DNA of 35,115 nt from Promethearchaeota archaeon (GCA_016839635.1 JAEOTV010000141.1:1-35115), one strand, 5' to 3'; counted from the stretch's first letter, positions 14,232 to 24,491 are shown. Notes: generated by a model from the letters alone, not told the origin. A program made the numbers and translations.

Positions 14232-15545
14232 ATGGAACCTATACTGCTCATAATAGTTTTCATTTTATTTGTATTAATTATTTTAAGTTATACGAAATCT
14301 AACTTAGATTTTGTAGCAATTTCTCTTTTGTGTGGTTTTATTGCAGCTACAATGACTGGTTTAGTCACAGGGATAGGATTTGATGATTTTATTGGATTTA
14401 TTGAATGGGAAGCAATTATCATTATATTAAGCATGAGCATTATAACAAAGATAGCCCAAGATTCGAATATATTAGAATTTGTAGCTGTAAAGCTTTTTAA
14501 ATTATCAAAAGGAAACCAAAGAATATTCTTTTGGTTAATCTGCATAATTACTACTCTTCTCGCTGCAATTATAAGTGATGTCGTTGTAGTCTTAATATTA
14601 GCACCAATTGTAATACGACTTTGCCACTTTCTCAAAATAAGAGCTGGAACCTATCTTTTAGGAATGACGATTTGTATTAATATTGGCTCAATATTAACTC
14701 CTTTCTCAAGTGGAGAAAACATTATTATCTCTACCGCATTTACCGAGCTTGATACACTTTATTTTATTCAGTTTTATTGGATAATTTCATTTATTTTATT
14801 GTTTGGTACAATTTTTCTTTTAGATAAATTTATTTTGAGTAAGGAACCAAAAATAGAAGAGGTACAAAAAAAGTTTGTTATAGATTTAATAGATACTGAT
14901 ATTATGGTAAAAAATAAGAAGATGTTTTATTTTAATGGAATTGCTATAATTATAACAATTATTTTATTTGGTACTCTCCCATTTCTATATCTAACCGCTA
15001 TAATCTCTGCTTTAATATTAGTGCTCGTTAATAGAAGTTATACAAAAAAGCCTATGAGTGAAATTTTAAAAGATATTGAGTGGGAAATCTTGTTCTTCTT
15101 CATCTCTTTGTATATAGTCGTTGGATGCCTCATAGAAGCTGGATTTGGAGATATTTTTGAGATGATCCCCTTTGAAGTTTTAAATCCATTTGTTATGGCC
15201 TTTCTTATACTAATAATAATTAGTTTTATCTCTGGTGTTGTTGCGAATACTCCAACGGCGTTAATTTTTATCCCGATTATCGAACTATTAATTGCCCCAA
15301 TACCTACAGGATTCGGCTTTTCAGCAGTTCCCTTGCTTTTTTCACTCGTGATTGGCATCAATCTTGGTGGAAATTTCTTACCTTCAGGGGCGGCTTGTGA
15401 CATGATGACTTTAAAAATAGCACGAGATTCTGGTGTGGAAAATTTCAATTATAAGCGTTTGTTAAAGATGGGTGCTATTTTTGCTCTTATTCACATTGGA
15501 TTGGCGATAATGTATTTATTGATTTTAGTGCCAATTTTTGTATAG
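14232..15545 (+). CDS. SLC13/ArsB/NhaD-type transporter (ion transporter superfamily)
   Basis: A 437-aa membrane protein with 10-12 helices in two inverted halves. Each half holds a re-entrant hairpin motif of the ion transporter superfamily: NIGSILTPFSSGENIII (about residue 155-171) and GINLGGNFLPSGAACDMM (about 380-397), with GVVANTPTALIFIP before the second. These hairpins bind the substrate and coupling ions in SLC13 (dicarboxylate/sulfate), ArsB (arsenite) and NhaD (Na+/H+) proteins. The acidic residue of the first motif (Glu instead of the common Asp-Pro-Pro) does not settle the substrate. No arsenic-resistance genes are near. The ATG has an AT-rich upstream region (ATTATTTAATCTATTTATTG). 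It converges with gdhA across a 49-base A/T-rich terminator region. Confidence 0.85.
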   Translation: MEPILLIIVFILFVLIILSYTKSNLDFVAISLLCGFIAATMTGLVTGIGFDDFIGFIEWEAIIIILSMSIITKIAQDSNILEFVAVKLFKLSKGNQRIFFWLICIITTLLAAIISDVVVVLILAPIVIRLCHFLKIRAGTYLLGMTICINIGSILTPFSSGENIIISTAFTELDTLYFIQFYWIISFILLFGTIFLLDKFILSKEPKIEEVQKKFVIDLIDTDIMVKNKKMFYFNGIAIIITIILFGTLPFLYLTAIISALILVLVNRSYTKKPMSEILKDIEWEILFFFISLYIVVGCLIEAGFGDIFEMIPFEVLNPFVMAFLILIIISFISGVVANTPTALIFIPIIELLIAPIPTGFGFSAVPLLFSLVIGINLGGNFLPSGAACDMMTLKIARDSGVENFNYKRLLKMGAIFALIHIGLAIMYLLILVPIFV

Positions 15546-15594
15546 ATGTAATAAGAATTGAAAAAAGAAAAAAGAAAAAATAAATATTTTTTGG

Positions 15595-16845
15595 TTATAG
15601 CCAACCTCTCAAACGCATTGCCTCAATAACACGTTCAAGAGATATCATATAAGCACCCATTCGATTATGGGTGTTGAATTTTTTAGATTGATCAATTGTT
15701 GAATGGTAAGCTCTAGTCATAACTCTATCTAATGCCTCAAAAACTTCTTTTTCCGTCCAGAAGTAGCTATAATATCCTTGTACCATTTCAAAATAGGATA
15801 CCGTGACTCCACCAGCATTACAGAGAAAATCTGGAATTATAAGTACACCTTTTTCAAATAGAGTTTGGTCTGCATCTGGGGTTGTTGGGCCATTAGCAAG
15901 CTCAGCAATTATTTTAGTGTTTATATTGTTAGCATTCTTCCTTGTTATTACATTTTCAAGTGCAGCGGGTACTAAAACATCGCATTCCAATTCTAATAAT
16001 TCTTCATTTGATATTTCTTTAGTCCCTTTTAACCCTACAACCGATCGAGTTTTTTCTTTAAATTCTGCAGCAGCGTGTGGATCTATTCCTTCTTTATTAT
16101 AAATAGCTCCTCTGGAATCAGAAACAGCAATTACATTACAGCCAAAATCATCTTTCAGTATTTTTGCTGCCCATGATCCTGCATTACCATATCCTTGAAC
16201 TGCTACTGTTGCTCCTTTTAAATTTAAACCAATATCTTTTGCTGCTTCTCTAACAGTAAACACTCCTCCTTTTGCTGTAGCAATTGAACGACCGGCGCTA
16301 CCACCCAACGGCAAAGGTTTTCCGGTAATAACAGAAGGAGCATGTCTCCGAACTATCTTTTCATACTCATCCATCATCCAAGCCATTATTTGAGGATTAG
16401 TATAAACATCTGGGGCAGGAACATCAACATTTGGACCGATAAAATCAGCAAGTTGTCTTATATAACTTCTTGCGAGAGTTTCAAGTTCTCGATTACTCAT
16501 TCCTTTAGGATCACAGATGATTCCGCCTTTCGCACCACCTAAGGGAATATCAACGCAAGCTGTTTTCCATGTCATCCAAGCGGATAAAGCTTTTACTAAG
16601 GAGGCACTTTCCTCAGGATGCCATCTAATTCCTCCTTTCATAGGTCCTCGGGCAGAATTATATTGCGATCGAAAGCCTTTAAAGGTTTTTATCGTTCCAT
16701 CGTCCATTTTCATGGTTAATTTAATTTCTACAAATCTTTCTGGTTCACTTAAGGCAGTATAAAGACTAGTATCATAATTTGCTAATTTACAAGCATCAGA
16801 AAGTTGTTTTTGAGATATTTTAAAGGGGTCAAGTATTTCACTCAT
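15595..16845 (-). CDS. gdhA: Glutamate dehydrogenase (Glu/Leu/Phe/Val family)
   Basis: Catalyses the reversible reductive amination of 2-oxoglutarate with ammonia. The family signature is complete: [13 protein letters not shown] (substrate lysine), [20 protein letters not shown] (catalytic lysine region), [19 protein letters not shown], a Rossmann motif [14 protein letters not shown], and VPAALENVI and [10 protein letters not shown] near the C-terminus. 416 aa is the normal hexameric archaeal length. Leucine-type dehydrogenases are shorter, and the substrate-pocket residues fit glutamate, but cofactor preference (NAD or NADP) cannot be read safely. Single gene with its own upstream AT-rich promoter region (16846-17064, which holds nothing else I recognise). 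It lies next to the NfnAB-like pair on the same strand, which may supply NADPH for it. Confidence 0.95.
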   Translation of the reverse strand: MSEILDPFKISQKQLSDACKLANYDTSLYTALSEPERFVEIKLTMKMDDGTIKTFKGFRSQYNSARGPMKGGIRWHPEESASLVKALSAWMTWKTACVDIPLGGAKGGIICDPKGMSNRELETLARSYIRQLADFIGPNVDVPAPDVYTNPQIMAWMMDEYEKIVRRHAPSVITGKPLPLGGSAGRSIATAKGGVFTVREAAKDIGLNLKGATVAVQGYGNAGSWAAKILKDDFGCNVIAVSDSRGAIYNKEGIDPHAAAEFKEKTRSVVGLKGTKEISNEELLELECDVLVPAALENVITRKNANNINTKIIAELANGPTTPDADQTLFEKGVLIIPDFLCNAGGVTVSYFEMVQGYYSYFWTEKEVFEALDRVMTRAYHSTIDQSKKFNTHNRMGAYMISLERVIEAMRLRGWL

Positions 16846-17064
16846 TTTAATTCCACTTTTTTAATATTGCTTTGAAATGAATTTTTTTCAATTTTGAGGT
16901 TAATGAATACAAATTTTCTGAAGAAAGTTTATATTTCTATTTAATTAAATTGAAAGATAATTTATTAAATAAAGTAATAAAAAATAAAGTTTCCTTTAAG
17001 GGTTATCCCAGATCTTTCCCACAATTTTACTTGATTTTAAGATTAAAAAATAAATTTTAGCTAT

Positions 17065-19785
17065 TTAAAGATATTTGGCTCTTAAATATTCATTCATAGC
17101 GTTAGCTGCATTTCTTCCCGCACCCATAGCACTTATCACGGTTGCTGAACCAGTTACAATATCTCCACCAGCAAAAATTCCTTCTATATTTGTTGTACCA
17201 TTTTCATCAGCTTCGATATAACCCCAGTTAGTCAATTTTAATTCAGGGATTGATTTTGTTAGAATCGGGTTGGCATTTGCTCCAATTGCTATAATAACAG
17301 TATCACAATTAATTAAATACTCTGAATTTTCGATTGGTCTTGGTCTTGGTCTTCCCGAAGCATCAGGTTCTCCTAACTCCATCTTAAGAACTTCTATCTG
17401 ATTAAGATTTCCAGCATCATCTCCTAAAAATCTTACTGGATTTGCTAAAAATTGAAACTCAATTCCTTCCTCTACGGCATGATGATATTCCTCTTTTCTT
17501 GCGGGCATTTCAGCTTCACTACGCCTATAGACAACAGTAACTTTTTCAGCACCTAACCTTATTGCACTACGAGCAGAATCTAAAGCAACATTGCCTCCTC
17601 CAATAACTGTAATGAGTTTTCCTATTGTAATAGGAGTATCATATTCAGGAAATTTATATGCTTTCATTAGATTTGAACGTGTGAGGAATTCATTTGCTGT
17701 TAAAACACCGTTTAGATTCATTCCTGGAATCTTCCTCATAGAGGGTAATCCTGCACCTACACCTATAAAAAATGCTTTAAATCCCATTTCTTTTAAATCT
17801 TCGATTGTTAAAATTTTCCCAATTATTTTATTATATTCAACTTTTACTCCTAACATTTTTAAAGTTTCAATCTCATCTGCTACAATTTCTTTAGGTAACC
17901 TAAATTCAGGAATTCCATATACTAGTACACCTCCACCAGCATGGAACGCTTCAAAAATAGTAACATCATAACCCATCATAGCAAGATCTCCTGCACATGT
18001 CAAACCTGCAGGACCTGAACCTATGATGGCAACTTTGATATGATTGGGAGCTTGACAGTCAGGGCATTCTTTAAGTTGATTTTTTTTTTCCCAGTCTGCG
18101 ATATACCTTTCTAAATACCCGATTGCTATTGGCTCATTTAGAGAGCCCAATAAGCAAGTTTTTTCACATTGTGTTTCTTGTGGGCACACTCTTCCACAAA
18201 TGGCAGGTAATAAATTATTCTGCTTAATGAGGTGAAGTGCATCTTGATATTTCCCAATTTTCAGTAATCTAATAAAACCAGGAATATCAATATTCACAGG
18301 GCATCCATTTATACATAGGGGCTTTCCACATTGGAGACATCTTTGGGTTTCTAATATCATCATTTCTTCTTTTAATCCATAAGATACTTCGTTGAAATTA
18401 GTTATTCTCTCTTTTGGATCTTGTTCTATCATCTTAGGGCGCTCCGCTTCTATAAAATGTTTCTGTTTAGATTGAGCAATACGACTGAGAGAAATGAAAC
18501 TTTTATCTTCTTCACTTATGCCCTTTTTCTCAATTAGATGGCGATCTACTACTTTTTGAAACAATTCGGCTCCTTTTTTCGTTCTAATAATTACTGTTGA
18601 CCACCCTGATTCAGACCCTATAGATCCAACAGAAATGTCTGCTTGCTCTGCTGTCAAATCATCGCAAAAAAAACATCCTAATCTTCCATATTTTTTTATC
18701 TTTTTTAAGGGTAGATCCAAGGAACCCCCATCTTTATTAAAAAGATAGAACTTGCCTTTATCAATATCCATCTTCTTAATGGTATCCGGGGATGAATGAA
18801 ATTCATTTTTTAAAAGCTCTAAAATTTGATCATAATCAAATGATTCCATACAGAAGAGTCCTATTTTTAATTGAATATTCTCATAGAATGGTTTATTCAT
18901 AGGGTAGAAAGAGGATTTTTTAATTGCCTCCATCATGCATGGAGTTCCAACTATAGCAATTTTGTTAAAATTTTTAGCATCATGCAGTATCGTAAAACTT
19001 GGGCTGTTTGCATATTTTGTTCCCGCAGTTTGAATAAGATCATTTTCATTTCTAATAATAAGAGGCAAAGGCTTATGTGGTTCATCTGAGACCCCCACAG
19101 TTAAAACACTATCAATTAAGTTTTCTTGAAAAGCTGCTTTAAGTAGGGTGGTTACGATACCTCCATCTTGGGCCACTTCTTTTATTTTTTCATCATTAGT
19201 CCGAGCAGAGTAGACTTGACGGTAAAAATTTAATTGATTTATAAATTTTACATTTGAATTGTTCTCTTTTCTCTCATTTTTCATAGATTTAGGGAAAAAA
19301 GATCTTGGACAGCAAGCAAAGCATAACCCACAATTAAAACATTTATCACCATTTATTTCAAATGAACTCTCTAAGTATGTGATTGCATTTACAGGGCATA
19401 TGGAAACACACAACCCACATCCACAACACAAATTTTTATCTCTAACTATGGAAACATTAGGAAATAATCCTTTTACCTCATTCTTATCAATTTCTTCTTG
19501 GAAAAATCTTGAGCTTTCTCCAATAAATTTCAAAAGACCTAATTCTTTTAAATATTCCAAACTTAAAATTAATTCTTTATGGGGTATTTCCAGATCCTTC
19601 TCCAGTTTTTCAATATTTAATTCTGCCAAATCGTTTATTTTTTGGAGTATAGTTTGTCTTAGATTTTCTGCTTGTTTTAAGGATTTAATAAAATGATCAA
19701 ATTCATCGTTGGTATATTTTTCAGCTTTTAATACATTCTCTCGATTTTCAAGTAAAATATTAATTAAAGGAGTTTCTTGAGCCAT
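17065..19785 (-). CDS. NfnB/GltD flavoprotein fused to ferredoxin and FrhB-like domains
   Basis: A four-part fusion. Positions below are counted from the GTG 19797 frame (4 more than from my start). About 1-100: a helical region with a winged-helix-like segment. About 119-167: two [4Fe-4S] clusters (CCGCGLCVSICP and CFNCGLCFACCP). About 190-440: FrhB/FdhB-like F420-binding flavoprotein with DGGIVTTLL, TAGTKYANSP, GTPCMMEAI and the cluster site YGRLGCFFCDDLTAEQADIS. About 485-910: NfnB/GltD with CLQCGKPLCINGCP, the FAD site VAIIGSGPAGLT and the NAD(P)H site ITVIGGGNVALDSARSA. NfnB bifurcates electrons between ferredoxin and NAD(P)H; FrhB takes electrons from F420H2. ATG 19785 is preferred because GTGATC lies six bases upstream, inside the end of nfnA. 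Usual NfnB is about 470 aa, so half of this protein is extra. Direction and electron carriers are inference. Confidence 0.9.
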   Translation of the reverse strand: MAQETPLINILLENRENVLKAEKYTNDEFDHFIKSLKQAENLRQTILQKINDLAELNIEKLEKDLEIPHKELILSLEYLKELGLLKFIGESSRFFQEEIDKNEVKGLFPNVSIVRDKNLCCGCGLCVSICPVNAITYLESSFEINGDKCFNCGLCFACCPRSFFPKSMKNERKENNSNVKFINQLNFYRQVYSARTNDEKIKEVAQDGGIVTTLLKAAFQENLIDSVLTVGVSDEPHKPLPLIIRNENDLIQTAGTKYANSPSFTILHDAKNFNKIAIVGTPCMMEAIKKSSFYPMNKPFYENIQLKIGLFCMESFDYDQILELLKNEFHSSPDTIKKMDIDKGKFYLFNKDGGSLDLPLKKIKKYGRLGCFFCDDLTAEQADISVGSIGSESGWSTVIIRTKKGAELFQKVVDRHLIEKKGISEEDKSFISLSRIAQSKQKHFIEAERPKMIEQDPKERITNFNEVSYGLKEEMMILETQRCLQCGKPLCINGCPVNIDIPGFIRLLKIGKYQDALHLIKQNNLLPAICGRVCPQETQCEKTCLLGSLNEPIAIGYLERYIADWEKKNQLKECPDCQAPNHIKVAIIGSGPAGLTCAGDLAMMGYDVTIFEAFHAGGGVLVYGIPEFRLPKEIVADEIETLKMLGVKVEYNKIIGKILTIEDLKEMGFKAFFIGVGAGLPSMRKIPGMNLNGVLTANEFLTRSNLMKAYKFPEYDTPITIGKLITVIGGGNVALDSARSAIRLGAEKVTVVYRRSEAEMPARKEEYHHAVEEGIEFQFLANPVRFLGDDAGNLNQIEVLKMELGEPDASGRPRPRPIENSEYLINCDTVIIAIGANANPILTKSIPELKLTNWGYIEADENGTTNIEGIFAGGDIVTGSATVISAMGAGRNAANAMNEYLRAKYL

Positions 19786-19786
19786 C

Positions 19787-20674
19787 TTATTGATCACTTA
19801 CATTTTTTAATTTTTCTAGAGATTTACATTTATGTTTATAAGATTCTAAACTTATTTTTTCTTGATTTACAAATCTTTTTTCACGGTTTATAAGATTATC
19901 AAAATCTATAATATGTCCATCAATATCGGGCCCATCAACACATGCAAAATAAACATCACCGTCTAAAGTAGGAAACCTACACCCTCCACACATACCTGTT
20001 CCGTCTACCATGATGGTATTTAAAGATACAAATGTCTTTACCTTTGAAAGTCCTTCTATACCGCTTGTAGTCAACGCGACATTTTTCATCATTATTAACG
20101 GACCAATTGCAATGACTAAACTTAATTTTTGTTTTTGTAATAATTTTTTCAATGGAAGAGTAACAAAACCTTTAATCCCCTCACTTCCATCATTAGTAGT
20201 AATAATTACTTCATCACTCACGTCAGCCATTCTATCCTTCCAAAAGACTAGATCCTTAGTCCGAGCACCTAGGATTGAAATAATTTTGTTTCCAATTTTC
20301 TTCAATTCTTTTGCTTGAGGATAACAAGGGGCAATCCCAACCCCACCTCCAATTATAATTACGGGATGTTCATATTTTTCCACGTGTATTTCATTTCCTA
20401 AAGGCCCTACTACATCTAAAATCTCATCACCTTCATTCTGATGAGATAACAATAATGTAGATTTTCCAACAACTTGAATTACAAGAGTAATAATACCTTT
20501 TTCCCTATCATAATCCGCGATAGTAAGAGGGATTCTTTCTCCTTTCTCGTTAATTCTAATTAAAACAAAATTTCCAGCAAATGCTTTTTTTGCAATTAGT
20601 GGAGCATGTATATCCATTTCATATAATGTGCCACTATTTCCTAGTTGAATTTTTTTCAATATTTTATAAGGCAA
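19787..20674 (-). CDS. nfnA: NfnA-like FAD/[2Fe-2S] NAD(P)-binding subunit
   Basis: Small subunit of the NfnAB / SudB / dihydroorotate-dehydrogenase-electron-transfer family. It has an N-terminal FAD-binding barrel, the nucleotide-binding domain PVIIIGGGVGIAPCYPQAKEL (about 103-124), and a C-terminal [2Fe-2S] site GTGMCGGCRF with a later Cys in YFACVDGPDIDGHIIDFDNL, all typical. 295 aa is normal. In NfnAB this subunit holds the NAD-binding FAD and passes electrons to NfnB. Its UAA is one base before the ATG of the NfnB fusion gene, so the two subunits are co-translated. The start is TTG at 20674 with AGGATGA upstream, closed by an in-frame TGA. The tail after residue 265 is lysine-rich and slightly longer than usual. 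Confidence 0.9.
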   Translation of the reverse strand: MPYKILKKIQLGNSGTLYEMDIHAPLIAKKAFAGNFVLIRINEKGERIPLTIADYDREKGIITLVIQVVGKSTLLLSHQNEGDEILDVVGPLGNEIHVEKYEHPVIIIGGGVGIAPCYPQAKELKKIGNKIISILGARTKDLVFWKDRMADVSDEVIITTNDGSEGIKGFVTLPLKKLLQKQKLSLVIAIGPLIMMKNVALTTSGIEGLSKVKTFVSLNTIMVDGTGMCGGCRFPTLDGDVYFACVDGPDIDGHIIDFDNLINREKRFVNQEKISLESYKHKCKSLEKLKNVSDQ

Positions 20675-21008
20675 TAATATTCATCCTAATTTTGATAATA
20701 AATCGCAATTGAATTTTTAATAAAAACTCATTTTCTAATTGAAGGTATAATTTAATCTAAAAAAATATTGTCCTATATACAAGTGTTACGGGAATTCATT
20801 CCCTCATTTCGCTAACAATTTGAATATAAGAATTAAATAAAAGATATGTATTTTTCAAAATCCATTTAATAAAAAACTCTAATAAAAAAAAATTAATTGG
20901 CTAATTGAAAAAATTAATTTTCTGAAAACCTTTTTTATTATTGAGAATAAATTATTTCCAATTTATTAAATATAATTTTTTATAGTTTTAGCATCAAATT
21001 TCGTAATT
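20675..21008. other. Divergent intergenic region nfnA / guaA
   Basis: 334 bases without a gene. The guaA promoter is close to its ATG: TTATTAAATATAATTTTTT near 20956-20975. Towards nfnA there is a perfect palindrome GGGAATTCATTCCC (20790-20803). It is flanked on the minus strand by GTTAGCGAAATGA and CGTAAC, which extend the pairing (GTTA with TAAC) into a longer hairpin about 115 bases ahead of the nfnA start. A second copy of GGGAATTNATTCCC lies at 26138-26151. It may be an operator or a leader hairpin; I see no reading frame. Confidence 0.4.
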
Positions 21009-22568
21009 ATGGATATTATAATTGTATTAGATTTTGGTGGACAGTATACACATCTAATTACCCGCAGAATACGAGATTTGGGTGTATATTCTGAAATTTT
21101 ACCTTTTGATGTTGATCTTGAAAAATTGAAAAATAAAAATCCTAAAGCTATAATACTATCAGGGGGTCCTGGAAGTGTTTATGAACAAGATGATCCTAAA
21201 TTAAAGAGTGAATTCTATCAATTTACTACTAAAAACGAAATTCCAGTATTAGGAATTTGCTATGGTCATCATTTAATTATGCATCAATTGGGAGGTAAAG
21301 TTGAGTCTAAAGAAGTTAAGGAATATGGAAAATCAAACCTCATAATTTTAAAACCAAATTTACTTTTTGATACGCTAGAAAGAGAACAAATAGTGTGGAT
21401 GTCTCATGGAGACCAAATTACCAAGATTGCTGAAGGTTTTAAATCATATGCTAAAACTGAAACTTGCGCTGTAGCAGCTTATGGGAATCAAGAAAAGTTA
21501 TTATATGGAATTCAATTCCATCCAGAAGTCTCAAATACTCCAAACGGGAATAAAATTTTAGAAAATTTCCTATATAAAATTGCTAATTGCAAAAAAGAAT
21601 GGAAATTGGAAGGATGGATTGACAGAACAGTTGAAGAGATAAGAAAAGAAATTGGTCCTACTAATAGGGTTATTTTGGGATTAAGTGGTGGAGTTGATTC
21701 TTCTGTTACTGCTGTTCTTCTTCATAAAGCAATAGGTGAGCGATTGCATTGTATATTTGTTAATAATGGTGTTTTAAGAAAGAATGAAGAGAAGGAAGTT
21801 CAGGAAACGTTTAAAAACCAACTAAAATTTGAAAATTTTCATTATATTGATGCAGAAGATCTTTTTCTGAAAAGGTTAGCAAATGTTGAAGATCCAGAAG
21901 AAAAACGACGGATTATCGGTCATACATTCATAGAAGTATTTGAAAATAAGACTATTGAATTAGAAAAAGCATATCCAAATATAAAATATCTAGCGCAAGG
22001 TACTATTTATCCTGATCGTGTTGAAACAAGTACTACAAGTAAAGTTTCAGCAAAAATTAAATCTCATCATAATCTTACCCTTCCTGATGATATGAAATTA
22101 AAAGTCATAGAACCTATAAGGGATTTATATAAAGATGAAGTAAGAAAAATTGGATTAGCACTAGATATACCAAGAAATATCATACATCGGCATCCCTTTC
22201 CAGGAGTTGGATTAGCTGTAAGAATATTAGGCAAAATTGATAAAGAAAGATTAACGATTTTAAGAAATGCAGATGAAATTTTAATAGAAGAGATTAGAAA
22301 GGCGGGAATTTATGATCAAATCTGGCAAGCTTTTTGTGTCTTTCTTCCTTTGAAGACTGTTGGAATAATGGGCGATTATAGGACTTATGAATATCTTTGT
22401 TCTATAAGAATAGTTGAATCGACTGATGCTATGACAGCAAATTTTGCTAAATTAAATTGGGAGCTTTTAGAAAAAATTGGTACAAAAATAATTAACGAGG
22501 TTAAAGGAATAAACCGTGTTGTGTATGATATTTCAAACAAACCTCCAAGTACAATAGAATATGAGTAA
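21009..22568 (+). CDS. guaA: GMP synthase, one-chain (glutaminase + synthetase)
   Basis: Converts XMP to GMP with glutamine and ATP, the last step of guanine nucleotide synthesis. Residues about 1-195 are the class I glutamine amidotransferase: nucleophile Cys in GICYGHHLIM, then QFHPEVS with the His/Glu pair. About 200-390 are the ATP-pyrophosphatase with the P-loop LGLSGGVDSS and GTIYPDRVET. The rest is the dimerisation domain ending in NKPPSTIEYE, normal for the family. Many archaea encode the two halves as separate genes (GuaAa/GuaAb), so the fused bacterial/eukaryotic-type form is worth noting. The ATG is about 25 bases past a TATA-like ATTAAATATAATTT, suggesting a very short leader. 519 aa is full length. 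Confidence 0.97.
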   Translation: MDIIIVLDFGGQYTHLITRRIRDLGVYSEILPFDVDLEKLKNKNPKAIILSGGPGSVYEQDDPKLKSEFYQFTTKNEIPVLGICYGHHLIMHQLGGKVESKEVKEYGKSNLIILKPNLLFDTLEREQIVWMSHGDQITKIAEGFKSYAKTETCAVAAYGNQEKLLYGIQFHPEVSNTPNGNKILENFLYKIANCKKEWKLEGWIDRTVEEIRKEIGPTNRVILGLSGGVDSSVTAVLLHKAIGERLHCIFVNNGVLRKNEEKEVQETFKNQLKFENFHYIDAEDLFLKRLANVEDPEEKRRIIGHTFIEVFENKTIELEKAYPNIKYLAQGTIYPDRVETSTTSKVSAKIKSHHNLTLPDDMKLKVIEPIRDLYKDEVRKIGLALDIPRNIIHRHPFPGVGLAVRILGKIDKERLTILRNADEILIEEIRKAGIYDQIWQAFCVFLPLKTVGIMGDYRTYEYLCSIRIVESTDAMTANFAKLNWELLEKIGTKIINEVKGINRVVYDISNKPPSTIEYE

Positions 22569-22673
22569 ATCATAGAATATTGATAAAATTTAGCGACAAT
22601 TTTTTTCTATTATATTTTAATTATTATATGAATTAGATACAATAAAAGCATATTTTTATAAATTGATTAAAAG

Positions 22674-24464
22674 ATGACAGAAAAAGAAATTGCGTGGGAT
22701 TTAACAGAAATATATTCTGGTTATGATGACCCAAAAATCACTGAAAATATGAATAACCTTTCGAAAGAAGCCAATGAGTTTATTAAGGATTATAAAGGGA
22801 AAATTAATCTTCCTGATTTTACATCTCAAAAATTGTTAGAATTATTTAAGAAACAAGAGAAATTTAAAGCCGATTTTGCTGAAATAGAACTATTCTCGAA
22901 TAGACTTTATGTTGCGAACATGACAATTCCAGAAAGTGAGACACTAAAAAATCGTATTGAAGATTTCGATACCAAAATTTCAAAAGATTTAGCATTTCTA
23001 GAACTTGAAGTTGCTAAATATGTGCATGAGAATGTAAAGATAATAGATGATCCAATTCTCTCTAATTACAAACATCGATTAGAAAACATTAAAAGAGCAT
23101 TCCCTCATTATTTATCTGAAGTGGAAGAACAATTGATTCTTGAAAAAGATCAATATGGTGTAATAGCATGGAGTAATCTACAAGCAAAATGGTTGAATAC
23201 AAGAAAAATTGTAGTAAAAGTTGAAGGTGAGGAAAAAGAATTATCATATGGAGAAGCTAATGCTTTACTTAACCACCAAGATAGAGGAACACGAATTTCA
23301 GCAAATAAATCTATTTATGGATTATTAGGCAAAGAAGAATATATATTTTCATCGGCTCTACGGAGTGTATGTGGAGATTGGTTTAATAATTCAAAAAGAC
23401 GGAATTATGATAGCCCTATGCATGATAGTCTTTTAGTGAATGACACTACTCAGGAGATTATTGATAATTTAATGAAAGCTATTGAAGAAGGAGCTGGAGA
23501 ATATCGTAAATATATGAATCTCAAGGCGAAAATTTTAGGCTTCCCAAAATTAAATTGTGCTGATGTTCGTGCTCCGCTAACAATTGCACCTCATAAGACT
23601 TATTCATGGAATGAGGCAAAAGAACTTGTAATGCAAGCGTATGAAAGGTTTGACTCTGAATTCGTAGATTATGTAAATGATATGTTTAATCGAAATCATA
23701 TTGACGCAAGTCCTAGAAAAGGTAAGAGAAATGGAGCAAATTGTGCATCATGGTATAAGGGTACCTCTGCTTTTATATTAATGACTTATACTGGTGAATT
23801 AAACGAAATTTTCACATTAATGCACGAACTTGGACATGCGATACATGATTATCTAGCCATAAAAAAACAAACATACGATAATATTCATCCCGGTTATACT
23901 GTTGCTGAAACAGCATCAACTTTTGGTGAATTACTTTTAACAGATCTCCTTCTTGAAACTGTGGAATCAAAGGAAGAAAAGATGGGAATATTAGCGCATG
24001 TATTAGATGATGCAGGACAGGCTGCCTTTCAAGTTAGTGCGAGAGTTTGGTTTGAAAAAGATTTATATAAAGCCATTGAAACGGGAGAAAATTTAGATGG
24101 CAAAACGATTTCAAAATATTGGTGTGCTGGAAGAGATAAGATATATGGAGACTCTGTAGAATGGTTTGAAGAGATGGACTGGGAATGGACTATGAAACCA
24201 CATTATTATATTCCTAATTTTCGATTCTATAATTATCCATATGTTTATGCTCAATTATTCGTTTATGCCTTATACCAAACCTATAAAAATGAAGGTAAAG
24301 ATTTTGTTCCAAAATTCAAGAAACTTCTCGCTGCCGGGGGGAGTGTTTCACCTGAAGAACTTGGTAAATTTGTAGGTCTAGATATCACCAAAAAAGACTT
24401 CTGGAATTTAGGCATAAAACAATATGGAGATTTTGTTAATCAATTGGAAGAACTCATGGAATAG
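22674..24464 (+). CDS. pepF: M3 family oligoendopeptidase (PepF-like)
   Basis: Zinc metallopeptidase that cleaves cytoplasmic peptides of modest length. The zinc site HELGH is at about residues 384-388 (TLMHELGHAIHDYLA), and the third ligand Glu lies downstream in VAETASTFGELLL. The N-terminal 110 residues form the helical oligopeptidase F region (beginning AWDLTEIYSGYDDP), followed by the peptidase M3 domain. The C-terminal FRFYNYPYVYAQLFVYALY is also typical of the PepF group. 596 aa matches family length, and there is no signal peptide. The ATG at 22674 follows ATTGATTAAAAG. The gene follows guaA by 105 bases in the same direction and is convergent with the DJ-1-like gene across 27 A/T bases. 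It could use peptides imported by the permeases at 29.7-34.2 kb, but nothing here links them directly. Confidence 0.95.
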   Translation: MTEKEIAWDLTEIYSGYDDPKITENMNNLSKEANEFIKDYKGKINLPDFTSQKLLELFKKQEKFKADFAEIELFSNRLYVANMTIPESETLKNRIEDFDTKISKDLAFLELEVAKYVHENVKIIDDPILSNYKHRLENIKRAFPHYLSEVEEQLILEKDQYGVIAWSNLQAKWLNTRKIVVKVEGEEKELSYGEANALLNHQDRGTRISANKSIYGLLGKEEYIFSSALRSVCGDWFNNSKRRNYDSPMHDSLLVNDTTQEIIDNLMKAIEEGAGEYRKYMNLKAKILGFPKLNCADVRAPLTIAPHKTYSWNEAKELVMQAYERFDSEFVDYVNDMFNRNHIDASPRKGKRNGANCASWYKGTSAFILMTYTGELNEIFTLMHELGHAIHDYLAIKKQTYDNIHPGYTVAETASTFGELLLTDLLLETVESKEEKMGILAHVLDDAGQAAFQVSARVWFEKDLYKAIETGENLDGKTISKYWCAGRDKIYGDSVEWFEEMDWEWTMKPHYYIPNFRFYNYPYVYAQLFVYALYQTYKNEGKDFVPKFKKLLAAGGSVSPEELGKFVGLDITKKDFWNLGIKQYGDFVNQLEELME

Positions 24465-24491
24465 AATAAATTTAAAAAAAAAAAATTATAA

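Noticed and set aside
20773..20816. SECIS element near the nfnA/guaA gap (GCGAAATGA beside a stem)
   Set aside because: No UGA-containing frame precedes it on either strand; kept only as a palindrome.
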